Part shown: piece after piece, positions 53,681-63,044 of the stretch
Layout: each line of letters begins with the position of its first letter
Position numbering within the stretch: the stretch's first letter is position 1
NCBI GenBank assembly: GCA_963816435.1
Contig: CAWFKS010000007.1
Coordinates: 124,001-188,000 of the forward strand
Direction: 5' to 3'
DNA length: 64,000 nucleotides
Source: CAWFKS01 sp963816435
GTDB lineage: Bacteria > Pseudomonadota > Alphaproteobacteria > Rhizobiales > Rhizobiaceae
Translations under genes and position numbers: made by a program
Notes under the pieces: generated by a model
What the model was told of the DNA's origin: nothing
Seen by the model: the letters and a program-made list of their open reading frames with translations, nothing else
The model's database searches: none

Positions 53681-54828
53681 CCCCGTCGCATGATCGTGAG
53701 GGCGCCGTCGCCCATGTCGCCGTAGCCGGTCGCCAGACCGATCTGCGCGTCGGCGACCTGGGCCCGCCTGGCATTGCCGCGCAACTGGCGAACCAGTTCC
53801 ACGATGTGGTTCATGCCGAGCATGTGCGCCTGCGAGAGAAGCCCGCCATGCGTGTTTGTCGGCAATTCTCCGCCCAGCTTGAGGCGTCCGTTTTCCACGA
53901 ACTGTCCGCCCTCGCCCTTCTCGCAGAAACCCATGTCCTCGAGTTGGCAGATCAGCACCCACGTAAAGCAATCGTAGATCTCGGCGACGTCGATATCGCC
54001 GTGGCTCACCCCCGCCATTTCAAACGCAACCGGCGCCGCCTTGGCGATGCCGAGACGGCACATGTCGCGGCGCTGAGTGATGGCGCTCGGACTGTCCGGA
54101 TGCCCCTCGGCTATGCCCATCACATAGACGGGATGGCTGGCCATGTCGGGCGCCCGTTCCGCCGCGCTGACCACCAGCGCCGCTCCTCCGTCACTTTCGA
54201 GGCTGCAGTCGAACAGTCGGAACGGATCGGCGATCATGCGGGAGTTCTGATGGTCCTCGACGGTGATCGGCTTCTTCATGACGGCGTTGTCGTTGAGCAG
54301 TGCATGTTCGCGCACGGTGACGGCAACTTCGGCGAACTGTCGGCTCGTGGTCCCGTAGAGCTCCATGTGCCGTCGCGCCATCGGGGCATAGAGCTGTGCC
54401 GGCGCGATTGCGCCGAGCGGATACTCGTATTCGGTGATCAGGTGAAACTGCGGCATCTGGTGAATGCGCACACCAGCGCGCGCGCCGCTGGAGACATTGC
54501 GACCACTCGGAATAAGCACGTGCTTGCAGATTCCGGCCGAAATGACCGCCATGGCCGTCTGTATCGCCGCGATGCCGCTGGCGCCGCCAAGCGGCGTGAC
54601 AGCGGAATAACGCAGGTCGGGAATGCCAAAATTCGTGACGAACTGTTCCGCCGGCGCACCGGTCAGGCCGATCGGGATCAAGCCGTCGATATCCTTGGGA
54701 TCCAGCCCCGCATCGGCGATCGCCTCTAGCGAAGCCTCGATCTGCAGCTCGAATGCATCCTTGGGGGAATTGCGCGTATACGCTGTCTCACCGATGCCGG
54801 TAACCGCGACGCTTTCTTTTGATGACAT
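53677..54828 (-). CDS. Third thiolase-like protein (Ltp/SCP-x type) paired with DUF35
   Basis: 383 residues. VAVTGIGETAYTRNSPKDAF, then TPLGGASGIAAI where CASG would be in thiolases (no Cys), and NTHGGLLSQAHMLGMNHIVE near the C-terminus, a segment typical of Ltp-like lipid-transfer/aldolase proteins. With its DUF35 partner it could be a retro-aldolase on a beta-hydroxyacyl-CoA. It is divergent from the alcohol dehydrogenase, with operator-like site d between. Confidence 0.87.
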   Translation of the reverse strand: MSSKESVAVTGIGETAYTRNSPKDAFELQIEASLEAIADAGLDPKDIDGLIPIGLTGAPAEQFVTNFGIPDLRYSAVTPLGGASGIAAIQTAMAVISAGICKHVLIPSGRNVSSGARAGVRIHQMPQFHLITEYEYPLGAIAPAQLYAPMARRHMELYGTTSRQFAEVAVTVREHALLNDNAVMKKPITVEDHQNSRMIADPFRLFDCSLESDGGAALVVSAAERAPDMASHPVYVMGIAEGHPDSPSAITQRRDMCRLGIAKAAPVAFEMAGVSHGDIDVAEIYDCFTWVLICQLEDMGFCEKGEGGQFVENGRLKLGGELPTNTHGGLLSQAHMLGMNHIVELVRQLRGNARRAQVADAQIGLATGYGDMGDGALTIMRRG

Positions 54829-54877
54829 CGAATTCTTTCAGGTTGGATGCCGGCCGGAAGACGGGTTGGCATTGTCC

Positions 54878-54891
54878 CTACTAATGAGTAT
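54878..54891. promoter_or_regulatory. Operator-like site d (CTACTAATGAGTAT) in the divergent promoter
   Basis: Family site located 50 bp before the thiolase-like start and 70 bp before the alcohol dehydrogenase start, so one bound regulator could control both directions. Confidence 0.55.
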
Positions 54892-54960
54892 AAAAATAAT
54901 CGCTTAAGTCAACCTCATCGGCAAAACGGGCGGACAGCGACATAGGGAGAAGGACGCGAC

Positions 54961-56001
54961 ATGAAGGCAGTGGTCATCCGTGAACCCGGCCCGCCAGAGC
55001 AGGCGCTCAGGTTCGAAACTGTTCCGACGTCATCGCCGGCGGCCGGCGAAGTGGTGATCGAGGTCGTCGCCTGTGGCGTGTGCTCGCACGATGTCGCAAA
55101 GCGCGCCGGTACCCTGCGGGCTGGCATCAAGATGCCGCTTATACCGGGCCACGAGGTATCGGGGAGGGTCGCCGAGGTGGGCGCGAATGTCACGCGGTTC
55201 ACGGTCGGTGATCGTATCGCAACCACCCAGCGAAGCGATCTGTGCGGCCAATGCGGCTACTGCCGGACCGGCCGCGAACCGCTTTGCGACGAGGCGATTT
55301 TCATGGGAGATGCCGGGCTGAACGGCGGCTATGCGCAATATGTGGCGGTGAACGCCGAAACGATTGCCCGGGTCCCTGACGACGTCGACCTGGAGCACGC
55401 CGCGATCGCAGCCTGCGCTATCGGAACCATGTATCACGCGATCTCCGCGATCGGTAACGCCAGGCCCGGCGAACGCCTCCTTCTCACCGGCGCCACGGGT
55501 GGGCTAGGCATGCACGGCGTGCAACTGGCAAAAAAGGCCGGCGCGATTGTCTACGCGGTCACCTCATCCCCGGCGCGCGAAGCCGATTTGCGCGCGCTCG
55601 GGGCGGATTTCGTCATCGTCTGCGAGCGTGGCTCCGACTTTTCTCGCGAGGTTCACGAACTGACGGGCGGCACCGGCGTGGACATCGCGGTCGACACCGT
55701 GGGGACGCCGCTGTTCCATCCGATCCGGCGCTCGATTGCGAAGGGCGGCCGCTGGGTGATGGTTGGTCAGCTGACGGGCGATTTCGTTTCGTTCAGTCCG
55801 GCCCAACTTTTCCTGAAGGGCATTTCGCTGCTCAGCGCCACGAGTACGACCCGGCGGGAACTGGAGATCTGCCTCGACCTGATGCGGCCGGGCGGCATCA
55901 GGGCCGTCATCGACAGCGCGCTTCCCCTCGCGAAGGCGGCGGAAGCCCACCGGCGCGTCGAAAGCGGCCAGGCGCGCGGACGAATCCTCCTCAAGCCGTG
56001 A
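54961..56001 (+). CDS. Zinc-dependent MDR alcohol dehydrogenase
   Basis: 346 residues. Catalytic zinc ligands in ACGVCSHDVAK and IPGHEVSGRV, structural-zinc lobe CGQCGYCRTGREPLC, NAD(P)-binding LLTGATGGLGMHGVQLAKKA. It interconverts an alcohol and an aldehyde or ketone. ATG at 54961 follows AGAAGGA. It stands between the two catabolic blocks: divergent from a thiolase-like gene, and 280 bp upstream of the plus-strand operon. Confidence 0.9.
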   Translation: MKAVVIREPGPPEQALRFETVPTSSPAAGEVVIEVVACGVCSHDVAKRAGTLRAGIKMPLIPGHEVSGRVAEVGANVTRFTVGDRIATTQRSDLCGQCGYCRTGREPLCDEAIFMGDAGLNGGYAQYVAVNAETIARVPDDVDLEHAAIAACAIGTMYHAISAIGNARPGERLLLTGATGGLGMHGVQLAKKAGAIVYAVTSSPAREADLRALGADFVIVCERGSDFSREVHELTGGTGVDIAVDTVGTPLFHPIRRSIAKGGRWVMVGQLTGDFVSFSPAQLFLKGISLLSATSTTRRELEICLDLMRPGGIRAVIDSALPLAKAAEAHRRVESGQARGRILLKP

Positions 56002-56123
56002 AACCCGCTACGTCGGCCCGCGAAACTCGACGGCACGGTGTGTTGAAGCATGCTCCCTCTTAGGCCGCCTTCCCGCCGAACCATCACTTCGGCCCCCGTT
56101 TCAGCCCTCAAAAAAATCCTATA

Positions 56124-56141
56124 TGTGAAAGTATTTTCACA
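56124..56141. promoter_or_regulatory. Palindrome TGTGAAA-GTAT-TTTCACA upstream of the plus-strand operon
   Basis: A perfect 7-bp dyad with a 4-bp centre, 143 bp before the first gene of the CMD-ALDH-hydantoinase operon. It is unlike the six-site family, so this operon probably answers to a different regulator located outside the window. The 56002-56283 gap otherwise holds no gene. Confidence 0.55.
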
Positions 56142-56283
56142 TTCCGGTATTAAATGGTTGCCGTCGTCTGGGTCTTGTGTATCATTTGAGCTCGATCAGC
56201 AGGGGCGGCGGCGACCCGGGAAGGGGCTAATCGCGGCGACCTTCGAGTAGGCAAAGGCACCGGCTCATGGAGAGACACAGCAA

Positions 56284-56664
56284 ATGCCAACGGACGCTTA
56301 TGAAAAGGGTCTTGCCATCCGCAAGGATGTTGTCGGGCGGGAGTATGTGGAGAAATCCATTAGGGAGGCCGACGATTTCACGCGGCCCCTTCAGGAACTG
56401 GTGACGTCATATTGCTGGGGTGAGATCTGGGGGCGCGAAGAGCTGCCGCGGCCAACGCGCAGTATTCTAAACGTGGCGATGCTGGCTGCGATGAACCGGC
56501 CACACGAATTGCGCCTGCATCTTCGGGGCGCGTTGCGCAATGGATGCTCCGCGGTCGAAATTCGTGAGGTTCTTCTGCAGGTAGCGATTTATGCTGGCGT
56601 TCCGGCGGCAGTGGACGCCTTTCGCGTAGCAAAAGAAGTGCTCGAGGAGACTTCAACCGACTGA
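56284..56664 (+). CDS. Carboxymuconolactone decarboxylase family protein
   Basis: 126-residue all-helical protein (READDFTRPLQELVTSYCWG, RSILNVAMLAAMNRPHELRL, EIREVLLQVAIYAGVPAAVD). Length and sequence resemble PcaC, but the family is broad (decarboxylases, AhpD-like peroxidatic proteins). The CxxC of AhpD is absent, so a PcaC-like decarboxylase is more likely. No other protocatechuate genes are present, so the substrate is open. GGAGA lies 9 nt before the ATG. Confidence 0.87.
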   Translation: MPTDAYEKGLAIRKDVVGREYVEKSIREADDFTRPLQELVTSYCWGEIWGREELPRPTRSILNVAMLAAMNRPHELRLHLRGALRNGCSAVEIREVLLQVAIYAGVPAAVDAFRVAKEVLEETSTD

Positions 56665-56716
56665 GGATCCACTTGTTCGACCGGTGGGCAAATCGACTGA
56701 CTCTGGGAGGAGCAGC

Positions 56717-58195
56717 GTGCAAAAATATCCGCTCTACATAGACGGCGCTCCGCGCGAGCCGCATGGCGGCGACTACTTCGAATCGTTCAACCCCTACACC
56801 GCGAAGCCCTGGGCACTTGTCGCCAAGGGCGACGAGGACGATGTGGAGGCAGCCGTGCAGGCCGCCCATCGCGCTTTCCGATCGCCCGAATGGCGAGGGC
56901 TGACCGCGACCGCGCGAGGACACCTCTTGCGCAGGTTCGGAGACCTTGTCGCCGAGAACGCCGAGCAGCTGGGGCGTATCGAAACGATAGACAACGGGAA
57001 GCTTCTGGCCGAGATGCTTGGTCAGGTGCGCTATATCCCGCAATGGTTTCACTATTTTGGCGGCCTGGCGGACAAGCTCGAGGGCGCGGTCATACCGATC
57101 GACAAGCCTAACATGTTCACGTTCACCCGGCCCGAGCCGCTGGGTGTGGTCGCCGCAATAACGCCATGGAATTCACCGCTTCTACTGGCGGTCTGGAAGC
57201 TCGCCCCTGCGCTGGCGGCGGGCAACACGATCGTGTGGAAACCCTCGGAATTCGCTTCCGTCTCCGCACTCGAATTCGTCAAGCTTTTCGAACAGGCCGG
57301 CTTTCCGCCGGAAGTCGTCAATGTGGTGACGGGGGAAGGCGCGGACGTCGGCGAACCCCTCGTCACGCACCCGCTTGTCGCCAAGATAGCATTTACAGGC
57401 GGCGAGCGCGGCGGCCAGCGCGTCTACGAGCTGGCGGCGCGCGGGTTGAAGCCAGTGACGCTCGAGCTCGGCGGCAAATCGCCTAATATCGTCTTCGACG
57501 ACGCCAATATTGATAACGCCGTAAAGGGCGTCATCTCGGGCATCTTCGCAGCCACCGGCCAGACATGCATAGCCGGCAGCCGTCTGCTCGTACAGAAATC
57601 CATCCACGATGAATTCGTCGCCAAGGTGGTCGATTTCGCCGCCACCGCCCGCATTGGCGATCCGCTCGAACTCGACACGCAGGTGGGACCGGTAACGACC
57701 CACCCGCAGTATGAGAGGGTGCTCGACTTCATCGAGCGCGCCAAGTCGGAAGGAGCGGACTGCCGGCTGGGTGGCGGTCCCTCGGAGCGTCCGGAATGCG
57801 GCGACGGTTGGTTCGTGGAGCCGACGATCTTTTCCGGCGTACACCCGGACATGCAGCTCGCCCGCGAAGAGGTATTCGGACCGGTACTTGCAGTCCTTCC
57901 CTTCGAGGACGACGAGGATGCCCTGGCGATCGCCAACGACACACCGTATGGCTTGGCTTCCGGCGTGTGGACCGAAAACATGGGCCGTGCGCTCTCCATG
58001 TCGCAGAAAATCGAGGCAGGCACCGTCTGGGTGAACACCTATCGGGCGGTCAGCTTCATGGCACCATTCGGCGGCTACAAGCGTTCGGGACTCGGCCGCG
58101 AGAACGGCATGGGGATGATTCACGAGTATCTGCAGACCAAGGCCGTGTGGATCGACATGGGCAACGAGGTGCCGAACCCGTTCGTCCTCAGATAA
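56717..58195 (+). CDS. NAD(P)+-dependent aldehyde dehydrogenase
   Basis: 492 residues. ITPWNSPLLLAVWKLAPALA binds the cofactor, base Glu is E250 in LELGGKSPN, and nucleophile Cys is C283 in TGQTCIAGSR. Closest in style to the betaine/2-hydroxymuconate semialdehyde class; substrate unknown. GTG at 56717 is chosen because GGGAGGAG stands 6 nt upstream; the longer reading from 56684 adds no family residues. It should oxidise the aldehyde made by the upstream dehydrogenase. Confidence 0.9.
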   Translation: MQKYPLYIDGAPREPHGGDYFESFNPYTAKPWALVAKGDEDDVEAAVQAAHRAFRSPEWRGLTATARGHLLRRFGDLVAENAEQLGRIETIDNGKLLAEMLGQVRYIPQWFHYFGGLADKLEGAVIPIDKPNMFTFTRPEPLGVVAAITPWNSPLLLAVWKLAPALAAGNTIVWKPSEFASVSALEFVKLFEQAGFPPEVVNVVTGEGADVGEPLVTHPLVAKIAFTGGERGGQRVYELAARGLKPVTLELGGKSPNIVFDDANIDNAVKGVISGIFAATGQTCIAGSRLLVQKSIHDEFVAKVVDFAATARIGDPLELDTQVGPVTTHPQYERVLDFIERAKSEGADCRLGGGPSERPECGDGWFVEPTIFSGVHPDMQLAREEVFGPVLAVLPFEDDEDALAIANDTPYGLASGVWTENMGRALSMSQKIEAGTVWVNTYRAVSFMAPFGGYKRSGLGRENGMGMIHEYLQTKAVWIDMGNEVPNPFVLR

Positions 58196-58246
58196 CCGTC
58201 ACTTCCCGCAGCAGTGGAAGAGACTTCAACGAAAGACAAATCGCAC

Positions 58247-59164
58247 ATGCCGCAGTTGGGTTTCATCGGGGTCGGGAGCATCGGTTACTGGATGGCGGAC
58301 CGCCTTCAGGAGGCGGGGAACGCGCTGGTGGTTCACGATACGCACACGGAACGTGCGCGACAGCTCCTCAAAGGCGAGAGCACCCTCGCCGACAGCCCCA
58401 AGGCAGTCGCCGACAGCGCCGACATCGTGTTCCTCAGCTTACCGACACCGGACGCGCTGAAAGCCGTCGCGTCAGGACAGGCCGGGTTGGCCGCCGGCAG
58501 TTCCGCAAAACTGATCGTCGATCTTTCCACCGTCGGCCCGGATGCGGCCATCGAGGTTGCGGCCCTGCTCCAGAAGTCCGGCAAGGAATATCTCGATGCA
58601 CCCGTCAGTGGCGGCATACCGGGGGCCAAGAAGGGCACCGTCGCAATCATGGTTGCCGGAAGTGACGCCGCCTATAAAACCGCCGTACCTTTTCTGGAGA
58701 TGATCGGACGACCGGTACGCGTCGGCGATATGGCGGGCAAGGGTCAGGTCCTCAAGCTCTTGAACAACTACCTCTCCGGCACGGCAATGGCCGCGACCGC
58801 CGAAGCGATGGCGGCCGGCGTTCACGCCGGTCTCGACCCCGCCGTTATGTTGGAGGTTTTCAACGCCAGCAGCGGGCGCAACACGGCAACGAGCGACAAG
58901 TTTCCGCGCAGCGTTCTCGACCGAAGCTTCGATTATGGTTTCCGGACGGCGCTGTTTCACAAGGATGTCAGGCTTTGCAAGGCCTTCGCGGACGGGTTTG
59001 GCGCGCCTTTTCCCGTGCTCGAAGCCGTCGATCGGGCGTGGGAGCACGCCGCCGCCGAACTGGGCGACAAGGATTTCACACGTATCATCGAGCTTCTCGA
59101 ACGGCCGCTGAATCTCGTGGTCGGTTCCGCGAAAGAGACCTCTGACAGGATCAACGATGGCTGA
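58247..59164 (+). CDS. Beta-hydroxyacid dehydrogenase (3-hydroxyisobutyrate dehydrogenase family)
   Basis: 305 residues. N-terminal NAD-binding GFIGVGSIGYWMA, substrate-binding DAPVSGGIPGAKKGT, and the catalytic Lys K170 in GQVLKLLNNYLSG. Members oxidise 3-hydroxyisobutyrate, tartronate semialdehyde, or related 3-hydroxy acids. ATG at 58247 gives the usual short N-terminus; GTG at 58214 is an alternative. Overlaps the hydantoinase gene by 8 bp. Confidence 0.88.
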   Translation: MPQLGFIGVGSIGYWMADRLQEAGNALVVHDTHTERARQLLKGESTLADSPKAVADSADIVFLSLPTPDALKAVASGQAGLAAGSSAKLIVDLSTVGPDAAIEVAALLQKSGKEYLDAPVSGGIPGAKKGTVAIMVAGSDAAYKTAVPFLEMIGRPVRVGDMAGKGQVLKLLNNYLSGTAMAATAEAMAAGVHAGLDPAVMLEVFNASSGRNTATSDKFPRSVLDRSFDYGFRTALFHKDVRLCKAFADGFGAPFPVLEAVDRAWEHAAAELGDKDFTRIIELLERPLNLVVGSAKETSDRINDG

Positions 59165-62100
59165 AAAAAAGACCCGCTACAGGATCGGGGTCGATACGGG
59201 AGGCACCTTTACCGACCTCATCGCCTTTGGTGATGACGGCCGCCTCGTGCGCAGGAAGTCGCTTTCCACGCCGGAAGATTTTTCGCTCGGCATCGTCGAG
59301 ACGATCGCCGCCATGGTCGAAAAGGATGGTATCGTCGGCGAGGATATCGAAAGCATCGTGCATGGGACGACGGTCGCGACCAACGCCCTGCTCGAATCCA
59401 CCGGCCCGCAGGTCGGATTGCTCACTACGAAGGGATTCGCCGACGTTCTGGAGATCGGCCGCGGCCGCTGGAGCGACGACGTCCATGATCTCAACTGGAT
59501 CAAGCCAACGCCGCTGGTGGCCCGTCAACATCGTCTCGAAATAGACGAGCGGATCGATTCGCAAGGCAAGGTTCTCAAGGCGATCGAACCCGACCAGATA
59601 AGGGCCGTTCTCGAACAACTGCGCCAGGCGGGAATCCAGACCGTCGCCGTGTGTCTCATCAACTCCTATGTAAATCCGGAGCATGAAAGGGCGGTCCTCG
59701 AGATCGCCCGCCGCGACTTCCCCGGCATGACCGTTTGCATATCGACCGACGTGCTCGGCGACATCCGCGAGTTCGAACGCACGAGCACGACGGCGGTCAA
59801 CGCCTATCTGATCCCCGTGGTCGAAGAATACCTGCTGCGCCTGCAAAATAAGCTTTCGGCGCTTGGCTACCGCGAACCCGTTATGGTCATGCAGTCGAAC
59901 GGCGGCGTGATCTCGGCTTCCGTTGCCCAGCGCCAGCCGGTCAACATCGTCGAGTCCGGGCCGGCCGCGGGCGTCTTGGCATGTTGCTACCTCTCGACCC
60001 AGACAGGCGAAAAGAATCTCATCGCCTTCGACATGGGCGGAACCACGGCCAAGGCCTCGCTGATCGAGGACGGCCGGCCCTTCGAAGCCGCGGAATATCA
60101 TGTCGGCGGCGGCATGAATTTTTCCGGCGGGGCCGGTGGCGGACAAGTCATACGCGTGCCCTCAATCGAAATTGCCGAAGTCGGCGCTGGCGGCGGCAGC
60201 ATAGCGAGCCTTGACGCGGGCGGCGCCCTGCGCGTCGGTCCGCGCAGTGCCGGCGCACTTCCGGGACCGGCATGCTACGGTCTTGACGGTGTGGAGCCGA
60301 CGGTTACCGACGCCTTCGCGGTCCTCGGCTATCTGAACCCGGGCGCGATAGCCGGCGGCGCAAGGCATATCGATCTTGACAAAGCTAAGCACGCGATCGG
60401 CACACGCATCGCCGAGCCCGCGGGGCTGGAACTGGAAGACGCGGCCTACGGAATCTACACGGTCGCTACGTCCACCATGATCCGTGCTGTACGCGCCGTC
60501 ACCGTCGAACGGGGCCGCGACGCGCGCGACTATACGCTTGTCGCGTTCGGCGGCGCCGGTCCGCTACACGCAGCGGAATTGGCACGCGCAATAGGTCTGT
60601 CGAAGGTTCTGATACCCAATTCGCCGGGCCTGTTCAGCGCCCTGGGCCTTCTGATGGCGGACGTGCAACGCAGCTATGCGCGAACCTCAGTGCGCATGGT
60701 CATGGATATCGGTCCGGGCGAGGCAGAGAAATTTTCAGACATATGGGAGGCGCTCGAGACGCAAGCCCGGGCCGATCTGGCGAAGGAGGGTTTCGACGAA
60801 GCGGCGATGGACTTCGAGCGCACCGTCGCGATGCAATTCCTCGGCCAGTCGGAGGAACTTGTCGTGCCGGTACCTTCCGGCAGGCTGGACACACAGGGCT
60901 TCCAGCGCGTGGCTGAGGCGTTTTCGCGCCTGCACATGCAGACCTATGGCTACAGCGAGGACATGGAACGAGCCCAGATCATGAGCCTGCGCGTCAAGGG
61001 GCGTGGGATCCGGCCCAAGGGTTCCTATGCGGACATCGGACGCAAAGGGGTAAGCGCTTCGGGGCCGCAACATTCGCGTCGCGCCTATTTCGGTCCATCC
61101 TTCGGCTGGCGCGATGCCCCGATCCGCGACCGCGCCTCGATTGGTGACGGAATCGAGGGGCCCGCGATCATCGAAGAACTCGACACCACGATCGTAATTC
61201 CGCCCGACTGCCGCGCATCGGTGGACGAATATGGCAATCTCGTCATCACGCTCGGGGACATCGGCGAGACCGCACTGGGCCAGGACGAGAAGGGCGAAAT
61301 CAACCCGACGACGCTGGAACTCGTGAAGAACCGGCTGAGCTCCGTTACCGACGAGATGGCCGTGACGCTGGCGCGAACGGCGCGATCGCTCATCATGAAG
61401 GATTCGCACGATTTCTCGGTAGCGCTCTGCAACGCGCGCGGCGAGCTGGTTACGGGTGGCGTCGGCATCGCCGTCCATCTAGGCGCCATCCCCAACGCCA
61501 TGCAGACGGTGATGGAAGCCTTTTCCGACAGCTTCGAAGAAGGCGACATCGTTTTCACCAACGACCCCTATTCGGGAGGCATGCACCTTCCCGACATCTT
61601 CGTCTTCAAACCGATCTTCTCGGCCGGAACTCTCATCGGCTTCGCGGCAGCCGTCGCACACATGGCGGACATCGGCGGACGCGTACCCGGCGGAAATGCA
61701 GCCAATTCCACGGAGATATTCCAGGAAGGCATCCGCATTCCGCCGATGAAGCTCTATTCGCGCGGCGTTCTCGACGACCGCTGGCTAGACCTGTTGCGCG
61801 CCAACGTCCGACAACCGGACATGGTGCTTGGCGATCTGCACGCGGAAATCGCGTCTTGCAATACGGCCGAAAAGGAGCTGCAAGCGATCGCCGAACGATA
61901 TGGCATCGAAAACCTCGCCGCCTATATGGACGAGCTCATCGCTTATGGCGAACGGATGTCGCGCGCAGCACTCGCCGGCATCGCCAAGGGCCGCTACACG
62001 TTCACCGACTATCTCGACGATGACGGCGCGGGAGGCGAACCGGTTCGCATTCAGGTCACCATCGCAATTCACGACGACGGCATTGACGTCGATTTCACCG

Positions 62101-63044
62101 GATCTTCGCCGCAGGTACGCAGCGCCGTCAACGCGCCGCTGTCGATCGCCAAATCATCCGTGGCCTTCGTCGTCAAGGCAGTGATCGGCGCCGAGATCCC
62201 CAATAATGCGGGCTTCCTGCGGCTTCTCAACGTCACGGCGCCCGAAGGCACTGTCGTCAACATGGCGTTTCCCGCGGCCTGCGCGGCACGGGCGGTGACC
62301 GCGTACCGGATGACCGATGCGCTGTTCGGGGCGCTTGCCGATATCCTTCCAGAGAAGGTGCCGGCGGCAGGCGATGGCGGCCCTGCCGTCATCAGCGTCG
62401 GCGGAGAAGACAGCGATGGACGGCATTTTGTCTTCATGGAACTGATCTCGGGCGCGTTCGGCGCGCGACCCTCGTCCGACGGACTGGAGGGCGTCGCCTC
62501 GCCAATCGTCAACGCCAAGAACACGAGCTGCGAGCTGATGGAGGCCAATTTTCCGCTTCGGGTGGAACGTTACGGCTTCGTTGCCGACACGGGAGGTGCA
62601 GGCGAATATCGGGGCGGCAATGCCGTACGGCGTGACGTGCGGTTCCTTGGAAAGCGCGCCGTTCTGCAGATTCGCTCTGATCGCTCTAAGATGGCGCCGT
62701 GGGGGCTTAAAGGGGGCGAGCAAGGCTCGACCTCTCAAAACACGCTTTACGACCCCGACGGCAATTCGACGCCGATGCCTTCAAAGATCGTCAGGGACAT
62801 TCGTCAAGGCGACATGTGGAGCCACGTCACCGCGGCCGGCGGTGGCTGGGGCGCACCCGGCTCGCGAGACTGCGGCCTGATCGCGGCCGACCTGCTCTCC
62901 GGCAAACTCACCGCTAGCGGCGCCAGGCAAAAATACGGCTACGAATCGAAGGTCGAGAGCAAGGCGGCGACACCCGCTGATGGGAGCAAGACAAAGTCGT
63001 TGCACGGCCGGCAAAAATGGAGCGCTGACAATTGGCCGCGTTGA
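59157..63044 (+). CDS. Fused HyuA-HyuB: N-methylhydantoinase / 5-oxoprolinase family
   Basis: 1295 residues. HyuA part (about 1-690) is an ASKHA ATPase: RIGVDTGGTFTDLIAFGDDG, IVHGTTVATNALLES, FDMGGTTAKASLIEDG (about 290) and ERGRDARDYTLVAFGGAGP. HyuB part (about 715-1260): NPTTLELVKNRLSSVTDEMA, FTNDPYSGGMHLPD, MEANFPLRVERYGFVADTGG and the Gly-rich ending SHVTAAGGGWGAPG. Fusion is normal in 5-oxoprolinases and in some hydantoinases and acetophenone-carboxylase relatives; all use ATP to open or carboxylate a carbonyl compound. Which one cannot be told. A 30-residue polar tail follows the domain. Confidence 0.92.
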   Translation: MAEKKTRYRIGVDTGGTFTDLIAFGDDGRLVRRKSLSTPEDFSLGIVETIAAMVEKDGIVGEDIESIVHGTTVATNALLESTGPQVGLLTTKGFADVLEIGRGRWSDDVHDLNWIKPTPLVARQHRLEIDERIDSQGKVLKAIEPDQIRAVLEQLRQAGIQTVAVCLINSYVNPEHERAVLEIARRDFPGMTVCISTDVLGDIREFERTSTTAVNAYLIPVVEEYLLRLQNKLSALGYREPVMVMQSNGGVISASVAQRQPVNIVESGPAAGVLACCYLSTQTGEKNLIAFDMGGTTAKASLIEDGRPFEAAEYHVGGGMNFSGGAGGGQVIRVPSIEIAEVGAGGGSIASLDAGGALRVGPRSAGALPGPACYGLDGVEPTVTDAFAVLGYLNPGAIAGGARHIDLDKAKHAIGTRIAEPAGLELEDAAYGIYTVATSTMIRAVRAVTVERGRDARDYTLVAFGGAGPLHAAELARAIGLSKVLIPNSPGLFSALGLLMADVQRSYARTSVRMVMDIGPGEAEKFSDIWEALETQARADLAKEGFDEAAMDFERTVAMQFLGQSEELVVPVPSGRLDTQGFQRVAEAFSRLHMQTYGYSEDMERAQIMSLRVKGRGIRPKGSYADIGRKGVSASGPQHSRRAYFGPSFGWRDAPIRDRASIGDGIEGPAIIEELDTTIVIPPDCRASVDEYGNLVITLGDIGETALGQDEKGEINPTTLELVKNRLSSVTDEMAVTLARTARSLIMKDSHDFSVALCNARGELVTGGVGIAVHLGAIPNAMQTVMEAFSDSFEEGDIVFTNDPYSGGMHLPDIFVFKPIFSAGTLIGFAAAVAHMADIGGRVPGGNAANSTEIFQEGIRIPPMKLYSRGVLDDRWLDLLRANVRQPDMVLGDLHAEIASCNTAEKELQAIAERYGIENLAAYMDELIAYGERMSRAALAGIAKGRYTFTDYLDDDGAGGEPVRIQVTIAIHDDGIDVDFTGSSPQVRSAVNAPLSIAKSSVAFVVKAVIGAEIPNNAGFLRLLNVTAPEGTVVNMAFPAACAARAVTAYRMTDALFGALADILPEKVPAAGDGGPAVISVGGEDSDGRHFVFMELISGAFGARPSSDGLEGVASPIVNAKNTSCELMEANFPLRVERYGFVADTGGAGEYRGGNAVRRDVRFLGKRAVLQIRSDRSKMAPWGLKGGEQGSTSQNTLYDPDGNSTPMPSKIVRDIRQGDMWSHVTAAGGGWGAPGSRDCGLIAADLLSGKLTASGARQKYGYESKVESKAATPADGSKTKSLHGRQKWSADNWPR

